Part shown: one piece after another, positions 54,409 through 63,318 of the stretch
Numbering within the stretch: the first letter of the stretch is position 1
Layout: each line of letters begins with the position of its first letter
Source: Bifidobacterium sp.
GTDB taxonomy: Bacteria > Actinomycetota > Actinomycetes > Actinomycetales > Bifidobacteriaceae
Direction of reading: 5' to 3'
Length of the DNA: 64,000 bases
Assembly (NCBI RefSeq): GCF_022647885.1
Contig: NZ_JALCLM010000001.1
Location: 372,001 to 436,000 of the forward strand
Notes under the pieces: generated by a model
What the model saw: only the letters and a program-made list of their open reading frames with translations
What the model was told of the DNA's origin: nothing
Databases searched by the model: none
Position numbers and translations under genes: made by a program

Positions 54409-55351
54409 ATGACTGGCAAAATGAAGGTTCATGGGCATCTTAACGGGTTGAAAACCACCCTGCTTTTTGGCCTGATGTGGGCGATTGTTATGCTTATTTG
54501 GTGGTTCACTGGGGGTACGCAAGGCACTCTTGGCATTTTCATCGTTATAGGTCTGGTAACTACCTTTTGGTTCATACTGGTTTTCTGACAAATTAGCTAT
54601 AGCCTCAATGAGAGCGAAGCATGTCAGTGAGCAAGAGGCTCCTGAGCTGTATCGAATTGTGCGCGAGCTGTCGATGAAGGCCGGCAAACCTATGCCGAGA
54701 ATCTATATCGCTCCCACAATGTCTCCGAATGCTTTTGCTACTGGACGAAATGAACGTCATGCTGCAGTTTGCTGTACTCATGGAATCCTCCAAATTCTTA
54801 ATGAGCGAGAAATCCGTGGGGTGTTGGGGCATGAGCTGATGCATGTGTATAACCACGACATTCTGACTTCGGCAGTAGCATCCGCTATGGCTACAGTTAT
54901 TACTTACCTTGGTTATTCCTTGATGTACATGGGTGGCGGACGCGGACGTGATAGCAGAGATTCTGGCGGCATCGGCATAATCGGAGTGCTGCTGAGCAGC
55001 ATTCTGGCCCCAATTGGAGCCTCACTAATTCAGATGGCTATTTCTCGCACTAGGGAATTCGATGCAGATGAAGACGGTAGTCGCCTAACTGGTGATCCAG
55101 AAGCGCTCGCTTCTGCGCTCAACAGGATTGAATCGGGTGTGCAGCAGGAACCTCTTGCGCAGACAGCAGGTACGCAAAGTGTTTCCTCAATGATGATTGC
55201 TAATCCTTTCAATGCCAAGGGAATGAGCCGACTCTTTTCAACGCATCCTCCCACAAGTGAGCGCATCGCCCGCTTGATGCAAATGAGTGGGGAAATGGGA
55301 GTCGAAACGGTAACCCCTACATATCAACAACAATCTGACATCACAGCTTGA
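54409..55351 (+). pseudogene. htpX: htpX membrane zinc metalloprotease, broken by one extra T
   Basis: ATG 54409 opens 59 codons with the first helices of HtpX (start MTGKMKVHGHLNGLKT), ending at TGA 54586-54588. The +1 frame then reads GSYWFSDKLAIASMRAK and continues unbroken to 55351 with the zinc site GHELMHVYNHD and the third ligand in REFDADEDG. Removing one T from the TTTT at 54565-54568 joins both parts into 313 aa with VTTFGSYWFSDK, the expected family sequence. So it is a frameshifted gene, a sequencing error, or a slippage site. ATG 54608 could start a 247-aa remnant lacking the first helices. Confidence 0.88.
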
Positions 55352-55416
55352 AGTGTGCGACAAACGTCGTGCTACACTGATTTCTCGTGCGTATTCCTTC
55401 ATAAGGAGTTGCATGT

Positions 55417-55487
55417 GCGGGCGTAGTTCATCGGTAGAATGGAAGCTTCCCAAGCTTCAGAGGCGGGTTCGATTCCCGTCGCCCGCT
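55417..55487 (+). tRNA. tRNA-Gly (CCC)
   Basis: 71-nt cloverleaf: acceptor GCGGGCG/CGCCCGC with discriminator T, D arm with TAGTTCATCGGTAGA, anticodon stem GAAGC/GCTTC with loop TTCCCAA (anticodon CCC), T stem GCGGG/CCCGT with TTCGATT. CCA is not encoded. Confidence 0.95.
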
Positions 55488-55657
55488 CTATTGAGTTTCC
55501 TTGTTATTCCATTGTGTTTGCAATTTCCCGAGCTGAGTTTGTCGGCTATTTCTCCCCATTAAACCGATTTGGAGCATCGTTAAGACCAAACATGAGACAG
55601 GCAACAACGAGAACAGTGCGCATAGTGTGCACAGTGCGATTATCTTGAGTACGAGAA

Positions 55658-56056
55658 TTAATTCGCTGCAATGAGCGAGAAGGACAGAAGTATTATTCCA
55701 AGAAGTGGCAATGTGATTTGTTTCATCGCAGCGCTGCGTTTCCCAGGGCTTGAGATAAGTAACACAGTGGCAGCTAGAATCATCGATATGCCGCCGGCAA
55801 ACATCAAAGTGATGCCTATTGTGTGTGCCCCAATGAAATCCAGAATTGCTCCTAGAACAGCCATGATGCCCAGGAAAAGATTGTAGAAGCCTTGGTTAAA
55901 TGCCATTTCACGCGTTGCTTTAGCTTCTTCTTTATCGTGAATCGAGAAAGTTATCATTGTGGATTCTTTGGTCCACATGAATGATTCCAGAATAAAAATG
56001 AAACCGTGTAGCGCGCCAGCTAGCAATATCAGAATCGATCCGGCGGTATCTAACAA
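55658..56056 (-). CDS. DUF1304 family membrane protein
   Basis: 132 aa with four helices. GALHGFIFILESFMW near the start and NQGFYNLFLGIMA are the family's conserved patterns. The start is TTG at 56056, 7 nt after AAAGGA. Function is unknown; the family is widespread in Gram-positive bacteria. Confidence 0.82.
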   Translation of the reverse strand: MLDTAGSILILLAGALHGFIFILESFMWTKESTMITFSIHDKEEAKATREMAFNQGFYNLFLGIMAVLGAILDFIGAHTIGITLMFAGGISMILAATVLLISSPGKRSAAMKQITLPLLGIILLSFSLIAAN

Positions 56057-56116
56057 GTTGTAATCCTTTCACACAGTACGTTGCAGTAAACGAATAGAAA
56101 CTCGAGACTTGATATG

Positions 56117-56752
56117 TCAGCTCCACCAAGTGAGATCTTCCGCTGGTAACCGAACAGATTCGTGGCCTTCGGCAGCGGCTTTACCGATTGACATGATGAG
56201 AACTGGGACATATCGCTCGGCGTCAAGTTCAAAAGCTTCAGCTACCTGATCCTCTTCAAATCCTCCAATGGGATTGGTGTCATAGCCATGAGAGCGCGCG
56301 ATAAGCATGAACTGCATAGCAAATAGGCTCGAATCAATTTTGACTACATCATTCATTTTGCTGAGGCTGTATTTCTTATATGTTGGGACAATGACTGATA
56401 GTTGAGCTTTAGCCATAAGTTTAGGCATAATGCCTTTCTCTGCAGCTTGTCCATATATGCGATCTGCATACTCGTAACAACGCATATCGCCTAACACCAC
56501 AATCATCGCTGAAGAGCTCTTATTCTGTCGCTTATTAAAACGGATAAGAGGGTTGAGCTTCGCCTTCCCCTCATCGGATTGAACAATAAGGAATCTCCAA
56601 GGTTGTATATTCACAGACGATGGAGCTTTAGCTGCTTCATTGAGCATTTGCAACATTTCTTCGCGTGAAATTTTCACCGTTGGATCATATTTACGGATCG
56701 AACGCCGTCCCTCGAGTATTTGAGTGAAGTTATTTGTGGTGAGTTGGGTCAT
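56117..56752 (-). CDS. Nitroreductase-family FMN oxidoreductase
   Basis: 211-aa flavin enzyme. The FMN site patterns are RRSIRKYDP near the start (phosphate-binding Arg), APSSVNIQPWRFLIV (about 52-66) and GYDTNPIGGFEEDQVAEAF (about 160-180). It reduces quinones, nitro compounds or similar with NAD(P)H; the substrate is not clear. Its start overlaps the stop of a marR gene by 4 bp, so it is probably an inducible stress or detoxification enzyme. Confidence 0.88.
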   Translation of the reverse strand: MTQLTTNNFTQILEGRRSIRKYDPTVKISREEMLQMLNEAAKAPSSVNIQPWRFLIVQSDEGKAKLNPLIRFNKRQNKSSSAMIVVLGDMRCYEYADRIYGQAAEKGIMPKLMAKAQLSVIVPTYKKYSLSKMNDVVKIDSSLFAMQFMLIARSHGYDTNPIGGFEEDQVAEAFELDAERYVPVLIMSIGKAAAEGHESVRLPAEDLTWWS

Positions 56753-57240
56753 CGTAGAATCTCTTTTTCATGGATACTGATGCTGGTGGTGTTGTCAAGA
56801 TTCGGGTTTCTATAGGCTACTGTTGCTTGGTCAAGATGCGATTCGATAGTGGATACCGCTTTGAGTAGAGTCTCAATTTCAGTGCTGTTCATACCGTCAA
56901 ATAATGAGCTTAGAAATAACTCTCGTTTGTTTGAGCACTCAGTGATGAGCTTCGAACCTGTCTCAGTTATGGACACTGCAACGTTTCGCTGATCTTCCGC
57001 GTTACGATTTCTGCGGATAAGTCCACGGTCTTCTAACAGTTGTAGGTGCCGCGTTACTGCGCTGGCATTAATGCCTAGGATTGCGCGCAGTTCTGTTTGT
57101 GAGAGCGACGGTGAATCGCTCAAAGCATACAAAATAGTAAATCTAGCGATACTGCTGCCGGTGCAAGCTTCAAAGGATGTGCTGATCTTTGAGTTAAGCC
57201 GGCTCGTTGCTAGCAGAACTGCCATTCGTTCGTCTGCCAA
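56749..57240 (-). CDS. MarR-family regulator of the nitroreductase
   Basis: 163 aa starting at TTG 57240, 8 nt after AGGA. The winged helix is LSQTELRAILGINASAVTRHLQLLEDRGLI with wing NAEDQRNVAVSIT. The fourth MarR protein of the window. Three 15-bp repeats with TTGATAAGT lie directly upstream and are its likely binding sites. Confidence 0.85.
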   Translation of the reverse strand: MADERMAVLLATSRLNSKISTSFEACTGSSIARFTILYALSDSPSLSQTELRAILGINASAVTRHLQLLEDRGLIRRNRNAEDQRNVAVSITETGSKLITECSNKRELFLSSLFDGMNSTEIETLLKAVSTIESHLDQATVAYRNPNLDNTTSISIHEKEILR

Positions 57241-57302
57241 AAGTTTTTCCTGCTCTGAAACGCACAGTCTTACAAGGACTGCGAGGATCCTTTAGTAAAT
57301 AC

Positions 57303-57345
57303 TTGATAAGTAAATGCTTGATAAGTCAACTATTGATAAGTCAAC
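57303..57345. promoter_or_regulatory. Three 15-bp direct repeats before marR
   Basis: TTGATAAGT starts at 57303, 57318 and 57333, exactly 15 bp apart; the second and third extend to TTGATAAGTCAA, which is an inverted repeat TTGA-N4-TCAA. On the minus strand two copies read TTGACT and could be -35 boxes. Probable MarR operator array. Confidence 0.6.
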
Positions 57346-57746
57346 ACTTACGTGCTTCGGTCGTCAACCCTTCGGTGAAATTCAACCTCCGGCGAAATGC
57401 CGGGATACGTCTAGGTCGTTGAATCATGCGGATGTTATACCAGCATCGTTTACGCACCAAGATTTATGGCCACACGCCTAGAGAGTAGAGGCTGAAGCAC
57501 CCTAGCTACTGGAGGGTGAAAGAACACCTATCTATGATGTCCTCGGTCTGGAATCAGATGTGCTTCCCTTGTTATGCAGTGCACTGTCTTGCAATGTGAT
57601 GTCTGGCCCTGAGCTGCCGGGCATTCCAGTCTTGTCTCGAGGCACCTCGCTTCACGCAAAACTGTGCAATACCGCACGAGGAATCCGAGAATTTCGCGGA
57701 GCATCGTGCGCTATTGCACAGTTTCATGCGTATTGCCTACTAAATC
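57346..57746. other. 400-bp gap with a large hairpin
   Basis: No gene is visible. At 57659-57724 two 21-nt arms (core CTGTGCAATA and CGCACGA) pair with one mismatch around 24 nt that hold a smaller hairpin. It lies 22 bp after the stop of the minus-strand glycosyltransferase gene and is its likely terminator. Nothing was recognised in 57346-57650. Confidence 0.6.
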
Positions 57747-60041
57747 TTAGGACGCATCAGCAGAGAGGTCATATATGGTCACACCATCTACGGTAGTTGC
57801 TGTGTAGTGCTTGGCTACCCAGCTAGCAATCTCAGATGCTGCGCCAGAACCGCCCATTTGTGTGCCCCCCATTGAGGAACCTGCTATGTAGTAGTGGATC
57901 AGCCCTTGCTTAACGTATTGCTTGAACTGTTTGAGAGTTGGAGCGGGATCTGAACCGTTGAAACCGCCTATTGCCATAACAGCCTTTTGCGAAGCGAGCT
58001 GGTAACTTGCGGCATTCTGCGAACCGGTTGTTGCTGCTGCCCAACGGTAGGAGCTGGATGATTTTTCTAGCATTGACACGATTTTGGAACTAGCGGAACT
58101 TCCGCCCATACCCATGCCACCACCAGTTGAACCGTTGCCCATTTCGCCTGCTGAGCCTGTTGTGCCCTCGCTCATAGAGCCTTCGCCCATCGTCCCGCCT
58201 GCGGCTCCGCCTGGACCTGTCCCACTCCCATTGCCGGAACTCGGTGGCTGTCCCATTGAAGGATTCGGCGCTTCAGGAGCGCTTCCAGAATTTTGGCCAG
58301 GACCACCGGAAGGAGGCTCCTGATTGCTGCCATATTGTTGTTGGCTGGTATCGGACTCTGTGGATTCTGACGTTCCAGATGTGCCCCCCTGATTGCCACC
58401 AGGTCCGCCACCTTGGCCCATACCGCCGCCCATTCCTCCCATTCCGGTGGAAGATGTCACACTCGGACCTGCGAGCACAATAGACCCAGTGTGACCAGTG
58501 CTGATAGTGTACGCGGTCCATGCAAAAGGTCCGGAGAGTAACGACACTGCTGAAAGTGCGATGCCTGCTATAGCAATCCGTCTAGAAGATGCCAGAGCGG
58601 CAATGATCAACACTATGGCGGCAAGAATTCCTATACCGAGTATGCACCACTTCAACCATGGGAGCCAGCTGCTCCGCCCTGCAAGAGTAAAGGCCCAATA
58701 GGCAGAAACTAACATCAATGCGGGCGCTACAATTCTTGACCACAACGATTTACGCGCAACCCACAATCCCATCACAGCGATAGCTGCAAGAACTGCAACT
58801 GCGGGAGCAAGTGCAACGGTGTAGTACTGGTGGAATATGCCTGCCATGAAGCTGAATGTTAACCATATGACTACGAGCCAACCACCAAAAACAATCACGC
58901 TCGCACGTCTCAAGTCAATACGAACTGCACGTCCTACAGCGATAAGACCAATGAAGATTCCTGCGAATGCCAATGGAGCAAGCCATGCGATTTGAGTGCC
59001 GTATTCACCATCAAACAAACGTGTCCAGCCCGTCTCGCCCCACATGCCACCACTTGTGCCCCCAGTGGATGAGCCACCTGGTACAACGGATCCTTCCTCA
59101 CTTCCTGTGAGTCGGCCGAAACCGTTATAACCAAAGGTTAATTCCAAGAAGGAGTTGTTTTGAGATCCGCCGATGTATGGACGCGAACCTGACGGGACGA
59201 GAACGGTCAAAGCTACCCACCAGCCCGCTGCGACGATAATACTGCCGACTGCAACGAAGCCGTCAACTATTCGTCGCCAAAAACCTGTTGGAGATGCGAT
59301 GAGGAATGCTAGAGCAAAACCTGGAAGTACTAGGAATACTTGCATTTGCTTGGTGAGGAAGCCGAAGCCGATTAAGACCCCAGCAAGAATCATCCACCAA
59401 GTGCGTCGACGGTTGCCTGCCTTTGTGGCAGCATATTCGAGAGCGCGTAGCACAGCGTGTGCTGCACCTACCATGAGCAGGATCAACAGAGCATCAGGAT
59501 TATTGAAGCGAAACATTAGTGCTGCAACAGGTGTGAGAACGAAGATAATGCCAGTAGTTAAGCCTGCTGTATTACCCCAATATCTGCGGATTGTGGCATA
59601 AAGCAAATATGTGGTTAATACGCCCATAATCGCTTGAGGAAGCAGGATAGCAAAAGAGCTGAGACCAAAGATGCGCACCGAAAGCGCCATAAGCCAAATC
59701 GATGCAGGGGGTTTATCAACGGTGATTGCATTTCCAGAGTCCAGAGATCCCCATAAGAAGGATTCCCAGTTTACTGATCCGGCTTGGGCAGCAGCTGAAT
59801 AGAATTCATTAGCATAACCAGATGCTGTGAGATTGATAAAATATGCAGCTATAGCTGCCGCCAGCAGCATTCCTAGCAGTACCCAATCGGAAAGTCTTCG
59901 TTTAGGCAGTCGGTACAAGGCAATTCCTGAACGTGATTGGTGTCGATCGGCTCGGGATCGTTCGTGGCCTTTGCGCGTTGATCGGGTGCCATGTGATGCA
60001 GCTGATGTAGAGGCGAGTGGGGTGCCGAATTGTTCGGTCAT
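57747..60041 (-). CDS. ArnT-like membrane glycosyltransferase (GT39/PMT superfamily)
   Basis: 764-aa polytopic glycosyltransferase (YkcB type), probably using a lipid-phosphate sugar on the outer membrane face. About eleven helices (about 35-520) with the early loop AITVDKPPASIWLM, which holds the family's catalytic-loop DKPP. A segment rich in Gly, Ser, Gln, Met and Pro (about 540-670) separates the membrane part from a C-terminal domain (about 670-764). The start shares one base with the stop of the GT2 gene upstream (TAATG). Confidence 0.88.
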   Translation of the reverse strand: MTEQFGTPLASTSAASHGTRSTRKGHERSRADRHQSRSGIALYRLPKRRLSDWVLLGMLLAAAIAAYFINLTASGYANEFYSAAAQAGSVNWESFLWGSLDSGNAITVDKPPASIWLMALSVRIFGLSSFAILLPQAIMGVLTTYLLYATIRRYWGNTAGLTTGIIFVLTPVAALMFRFNNPDALLILLMVGAAHAVLRALEYAATKAGNRRRTWWMILAGVLIGFGFLTKQMQVFLVLPGFALAFLIASPTGFWRRIVDGFVAVGSIIVAAGWWVALTVLVPSGSRPYIGGSQNNSFLELTFGYNGFGRLTGSEEGSVVPGGSSTGGTSGGMWGETGWTRLFDGEYGTQIAWLAPLAFAGIFIGLIAVGRAVRIDLRRASVIVFGGWLVVIWLTFSFMAGIFHQYYTVALAPAVAVLAAIAVMGLWVARKSLWSRIVAPALMLVSAYWAFTLAGRSSWLPWLKWCILGIGILAAIVLIIAALASSRRIAIAGIALSAVSLLSGPFAWTAYTISTGHTGSIVLAGPSVTSSTGMGGMGGGMGQGGGPGGNQGGTSGTSESTESDTSQQQYGSNQEPPSGGPGQNSGSAPEAPNPSMGQPPSSGNGSGTGPGGAAGGTMGEGSMSEGTTGSAGEMGNGSTGGGMGMGGSSASSKIVSMLEKSSSSYRWAAATTGSQNAASYQLASQKAVMAIGGFNGSDPAPTLKQFKQYVKQGLIHYYIAGSSMGGTQMGGSGAASEIASWVAKHYTATTVDGVTIYDLSADAS

Positions 60042-61009
60042 TATGCGCTCACTTTCACGTTGGCGAGTTCGATCAACGACCCGCGTAATTCATGTTGGCT
60101 TTGGGCTCCCCATCCAAGATGCGCATACGAATTCGCGATGGTACCGTTGCCTTCTTTGCGTATATCTTGCCGCATTCGCCGCATGCCAGATATGTCTTTA
60201 CTTACTGTGTCTGGAATGTTGACTCTGCTGTCGCTGTCTTCCACCCAGGTCACAGGAATTTCGTAAATTTGCATACCGCGTCGCTCTGCTAAAACCAACA
60301 ACTCTGTATCAAAGAACCACTCATTGTCTTGAACTTGAGGCAGTAAAGCGTCTGCTGCTCGCGCGGTAAGTGCTTTGAATCCGCATTGAGCGTCGTGGAA
60401 TTTCACACCAAGGTATGTTCTGAGCATGAGATTATAGGTGCGAGAGATGAACTCACGTTTTGTTGATCTGGTGACATCTGATTGTTGGAGCAGGCGCGAG
60501 CCAATCGCAACATCAGCGCCGCCTGCGAGCAGCGAACCGATGAGAGTACCGGTGCATTGTATATCCGTCGACAAGTCAACATCCATGTATGAAACCACGC
60601 GAGCAAGTGATTCTGACCAGGCATTTTTTAGCGCCGCTCCGCGGCCTTTACGCCCGATTCGCACTGCTCGTAGCACGACTGGGTATTGCTCGCATAATGT
60701 GCAGGCAACTTCCCATGTCCGATCCGTGCTGGCATTGTCTGCGATGATGATATTCCAAGAGAAAGCATTTGCGGAGGCTGATTGTGCTGTCAAATATGCG
60801 CTAAGTTTCTTGATGCAGGTCTCCAAAGTATGTTCCTCGTTATAAACGGGAATCACAATATCTGCATCAACATAGCTGGGATCTCCACGACGCTCAACGA
60901 TTGCCGTGCTGAGCTGTGCTGCTCCATGTTGCCTCGGACTGTTGTCTGTGGTGCTCCTATATGTGTTCATGGTTCTATAGAAACGCAGCAGACTTGCTGT
61001 TTTCTTCAC
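60041..61009 (-). CDS. GT2 polyprenyl-phosphate sugar synthase (dolichol-P-mannose synthase type)
   Basis: 322 aa GT-A enzyme that moves a sugar from a nucleotide donor to undecaprenyl (polyprenyl) phosphate. Motifs: DIVIPVYNEEHTLE, ADNASTDRT, the metal-binding MDVDLSTD, and HDAQCGFKAL. No C-terminal membrane helices are seen. It is coupled to the ArnT-like transferase, which would use the lipid sugar, as in YkcBC pairs. The start is uncertain (GTG 61009 or ATG 60970; neither has a good ribosome binding site). Confidence 0.88.
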   Translation of the reverse strand: MKKTASLLRFYRTMNTYRSTTDNSPRQHGAAQLSTAIVERRGDPSYVDADIVIPVYNEEHTLETCIKKLSAYLTAQSASANAFSWNIIIADNASTDRTWEVACTLCEQYPVVLRAVRIGRKGRGAALKNAWSESLARVVSYMDVDLSTDIQCTGTLIGSLLAGGADVAIGSRLLQQSDVTRSTKREFISRTYNLMLRTYLGVKFHDAQCGFKALTARAADALLPQVQDNEWFFDTELLVLAERRGMQIYEIPVTWVEDSDSRVNIPDTVSKDISGMRRMRQDIRKEGNGTIANSYAHLGWGAQSQHELRGSLIELANVKVSA

Positions 61010-61103
61010 AGAACATCACAGTTGCATACAACGCAAAGGCAAATTCTCTGAATCATTTCTGAACGTTCGCTGCGTCTCGAGGCGCTTTGCGACTGAATGC
61101 TCT

Positions 61104-61212
61104 TTGTGTAGGGATTTTGATAGATACTGGGACTTGTAAAATCGAAGAATGGCGGAATTCCAAGCTTCTAGAGGGCAGCATAGTATTGGGTACGCCATAA
61201 ATCACTACACAA
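61104..61212. repeat. Inverted-repeat element B
   Basis: A 109-bp segment with ends TTGTGTAG (61104-61111) and CTACACAA (61205-61212) and the centre AATGGCGGAATTCC (61148-61161), the exact complement of the centre of element A (52710-52723). It lies in the 300-bp gap between the GT2 gene and the deacetylase gene. The rest of the gap holds no other recognisable feature. Confidence 0.7.
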
Positions 61213-61309
61213 ACGAACGCTCCTGTGAAATTCGTGAGTTGTAGCCCTGCAGATAGACCTTTTCGCGTCCACTGATGTATAACTGCAAGCAAAAAAGTGA
61301 AAATCGGGC

Positions 61310-62581
61310 TCAGTTCGCTTGTGGAGCTACCTCATTGTTAGCAACCCATTTAGGGAATCGACCATCCATCTTGATGAGGTCATCCACCGTGACTAATTCG
61401 TAGCCCTGAGCGTGCAAGCTATCAATGATGGAAGGCAGCACATTTACATCCTCGGTTCTATCGCCACCACCATCGTGCATTAATACAATGGCTCCGGAGT
61501 ATGCATGTTTGAGCACTTGATCCTTGATTTCCTGCTCTCCTGGCTTTTTCCAATCTAATGTATCGGTGGTCCATATGATGTTAGAGCTGACCATGTCTGC
61601 AGCGTCTGTCCAGCATTGCTTGTTAAACGCCCCGTAGGGAGCTCGGAGCATGCGGGACTTGGTGTTCGAAGCGGTGTTGATTGCGTTGAACCCGGTCTCG
61701 AGTTCTGTACGCAACGAGTCACGGCCTAAAGTGGTCAAATCAGGATGACTGTTGCTATGGCTGGCAACCTGATTACCATCTGCCAGTATTTGGCGTTCCA
61801 TCTGTGGCATTTCTGCAGATTGTTTGCCAATATCAAAGAAGGTTGCTTTTGCTCCCTTGCTCTTAAGAATGTCGAGAATCGGAGCTGTGAAGTTACTAGG
61901 ACCATCGTCAAAGGTCAGAGCGATGACTTTCTTGTCCGCCGGAGGTTTTGGACTCAAGGAATTAATTTTGAGCTCAGTCGGTTGTACTGTCACGGTCTTA
62001 TCGACCTGTTCACCTGAACGGTCGCCCACCCAATATTCCTGTTTACCTGTTTTACCTTGCTGCTCAACGAATTGAATTGCTCCACCTGTGGTGATGCTAG
62101 TGCTAAAAGGAATATCCTTTTCATGCACCTTGTGTTTCTCTGACACGTCTTTTCCGTTTTGCACTATGAGTGAATCATGCTCATGAAGATAAGTGCTGCC
62201 TAATTGTTCAGCGCTGATACTGGTGCCATTTTGCCGTACCGAAATAGGCGCACCACCTTTGCTCTCAAGGGTCTTACCGCTAAGCGAGAGTAATTTTCCT
62301 GGTTTTTTATTAAAATCCTGATGTTCAGTGAGCACGTCGCTGAGTGACTGTTTGCCTGTGACTTGCACGGCTATATTGTTGACTTGCACGGAGAACTTAC
62401 GGTAGTTGTTCCACCAGAACCACACGCTCAAGGCTGCTAGCGCACTGACTAATACACAGAAAATGGCTACGATAATGCCAGTCTTGTTCCGTTTGTGTGA
62501 GCCTGGAATGACGAGAGTTTCGACGTTTTCTGGATATGCTTCGGCTTGTGGGCTGTCGCCTTTTTCGCTCTTGTCCTTCAT
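61310..62581 (-). CDS. Membrane-anchored polysaccharide deacetylase (NodB domain)
   Basis: 423 aa from ATG 62581, 6 nt after ATAAGG (the frame is open to 62740). A cytosolic start, a helix (about 32-55), an extracellular linker with DUF348-like beta repeats (about 60-215), and a NodB domain (about 225-410). Metal and catalytic motifs: LTFDDGPS, SHSNSHPDLTT (HxxxH), RAPYGAFN, and VLMHDGGGDR. It removes acetyl groups from a wall polysaccharide or peptidoglycan. Confidence 0.88.
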   Translation of the reverse strand: MKDKSEKGDSPQAEAYPENVETLVIPGSHKRNKTGIIVAIFCVLVSALAALSVWFWWNNYRKFSVQVNNIAVQVTGKQSLSDVLTEHQDFNKKPGKLLSLSGKTLESKGGAPISVRQNGTSISAEQLGSTYLHEHDSLIVQNGKDVSEKHKVHEKDIPFSTSITTGGAIQFVEQQGKTGKQEYWVGDRSGEQVDKTVTVQPTELKINSLSPKPPADKKVIALTFDDGPSNFTAPILDILKSKGAKATFFDIGKQSAEMPQMERQILADGNQVASHSNSHPDLTTLGRDSLRTELETGFNAINTASNTKSRMLRAPYGAFNKQCWTDAADMVSSNIIWTTDTLDWKKPGEQEIKDQVLKHAYSGAIVLMHDGGGDRTEDVNVLPSIIDSLHAQGYELVTVDDLIKMDGRFPKWVANNEVAPQAN

Positions 62582-62842
62582 GCTCATCCTTATATTCTTC
62601 ATCTGCGCTTCCCCGAGAACCATTGTATGAGGAAATTCCTGAAAAGTAATGTTCATTACCAGACAATACCTAGTGCCATAAAGTATCAAAAAGGCAAGTA
62701 TCATGCCTGTAGCAGAAGGAGCGACAGCGCCCGCCGCCAAAGCTGTGCGAATTTGAGGTGTTATGGATCTAGTAGCGTCCGGGTGTTCTTAGAAAGCAGC
62801 ACTGCGGATTATATAAGTCACAAAGAAATGTAGCTATCGCCC

Positions 62843-62873
62843 TTGACTTGGAGTTAACTCCAAGTTCTACAAT
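62843..62873 (+). promoter_or_regulatory. MerR-type promoter with 19-bp spacer and perfect palindrome
   Basis: TTGACT (62843-62848) and TACAAT (62868-62873) are 19 bp apart, the long spacing typical of MerR-controlled promoters. Between them lies an 18-bp perfect palindrome CTTGGAGTTAACTCCAAG (62847-62864). The ATG stands 7 nt after the -10, so the mRNA is probably leaderless. Confidence 0.88.
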
Positions 62874-62880
62874 CACCTGT

Positions 62881-63318
62881 ATGCGTAGTCACACAGCAAC
62901 AGTGCGTTTACTCGGCGAATCCGATGGCGCTCCTGAAGAATGGTCAGTGCCGCGTTGGTCAATAGGCCAGGCGGCAGAACGAACGGGAGTGTCGGCAGAC
63001 ACTTTGCGATATTACGAGCGTGAAGGAATCCTATCGCCAGCGGGCCGGACTTCAGGTGGCTTACGACGATACAGCGAACTCGATTTGGAAAAAATTGCTT
63101 GCGCTCATTGGCTCCGCCGCGCAGGTGTCCCACTCACTACCATCAGGGAATTTGACTCTTTGCGAGACGGTGGACGTCACACGCTGACCGGTAGAAAAAA
63201 GCTTCTTGAAGAGCATCTTGAGGAATTAGCGCGAAGACGTGAGGAAATCGACTCATCCATGATTTCAATACAAGCAAAAATCGCCAAGTATGACCGTTTG
63301 ATTGAGGAGAGGCAATGA
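62881..63318 (+). CDS. MerR-family transcriptional regulator
   Basis: 145 aa from ATG 62881 (upstream frame opens at 62848, inside the promoter). The helix-turn-helix and wing are SIGQAAERTGVSADTLRYYEREGIL and RTSGGLRRYSELD (about 29-66), then a dimer helix (about 107-145). No cysteine cluster for metals is present, so an organic ligand or stress signal is more likely. It overlaps the next transporter gene by 4 bp (ATGA) and should control itself and the transporter. Confidence 0.9.
   Translation: MRSHTATVRLLGESDGAPEEWSVPRWSIGQAAERTGVSADTLRYYEREGILSPAGRTSGGLRRYSELDLEKIACAHWLRRAGVPLTTIREFDSLRDGGRHTLTGRKKLLEEHLEELARRREEIDSSMISIQAKIAKYDRLIEERQ

Noticed and set aside
57303-57341. CRISPR or replication-origin iterons
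   Set aside because: Only three short repeats without spacers of unique sequence, DnaA boxes or a rep gene; position fits an operator.
61053-61292. Small protein in the gap before the deacetylase gene
   Set aside because: The frame has no start signals and lies over the inverted-repeat element B.
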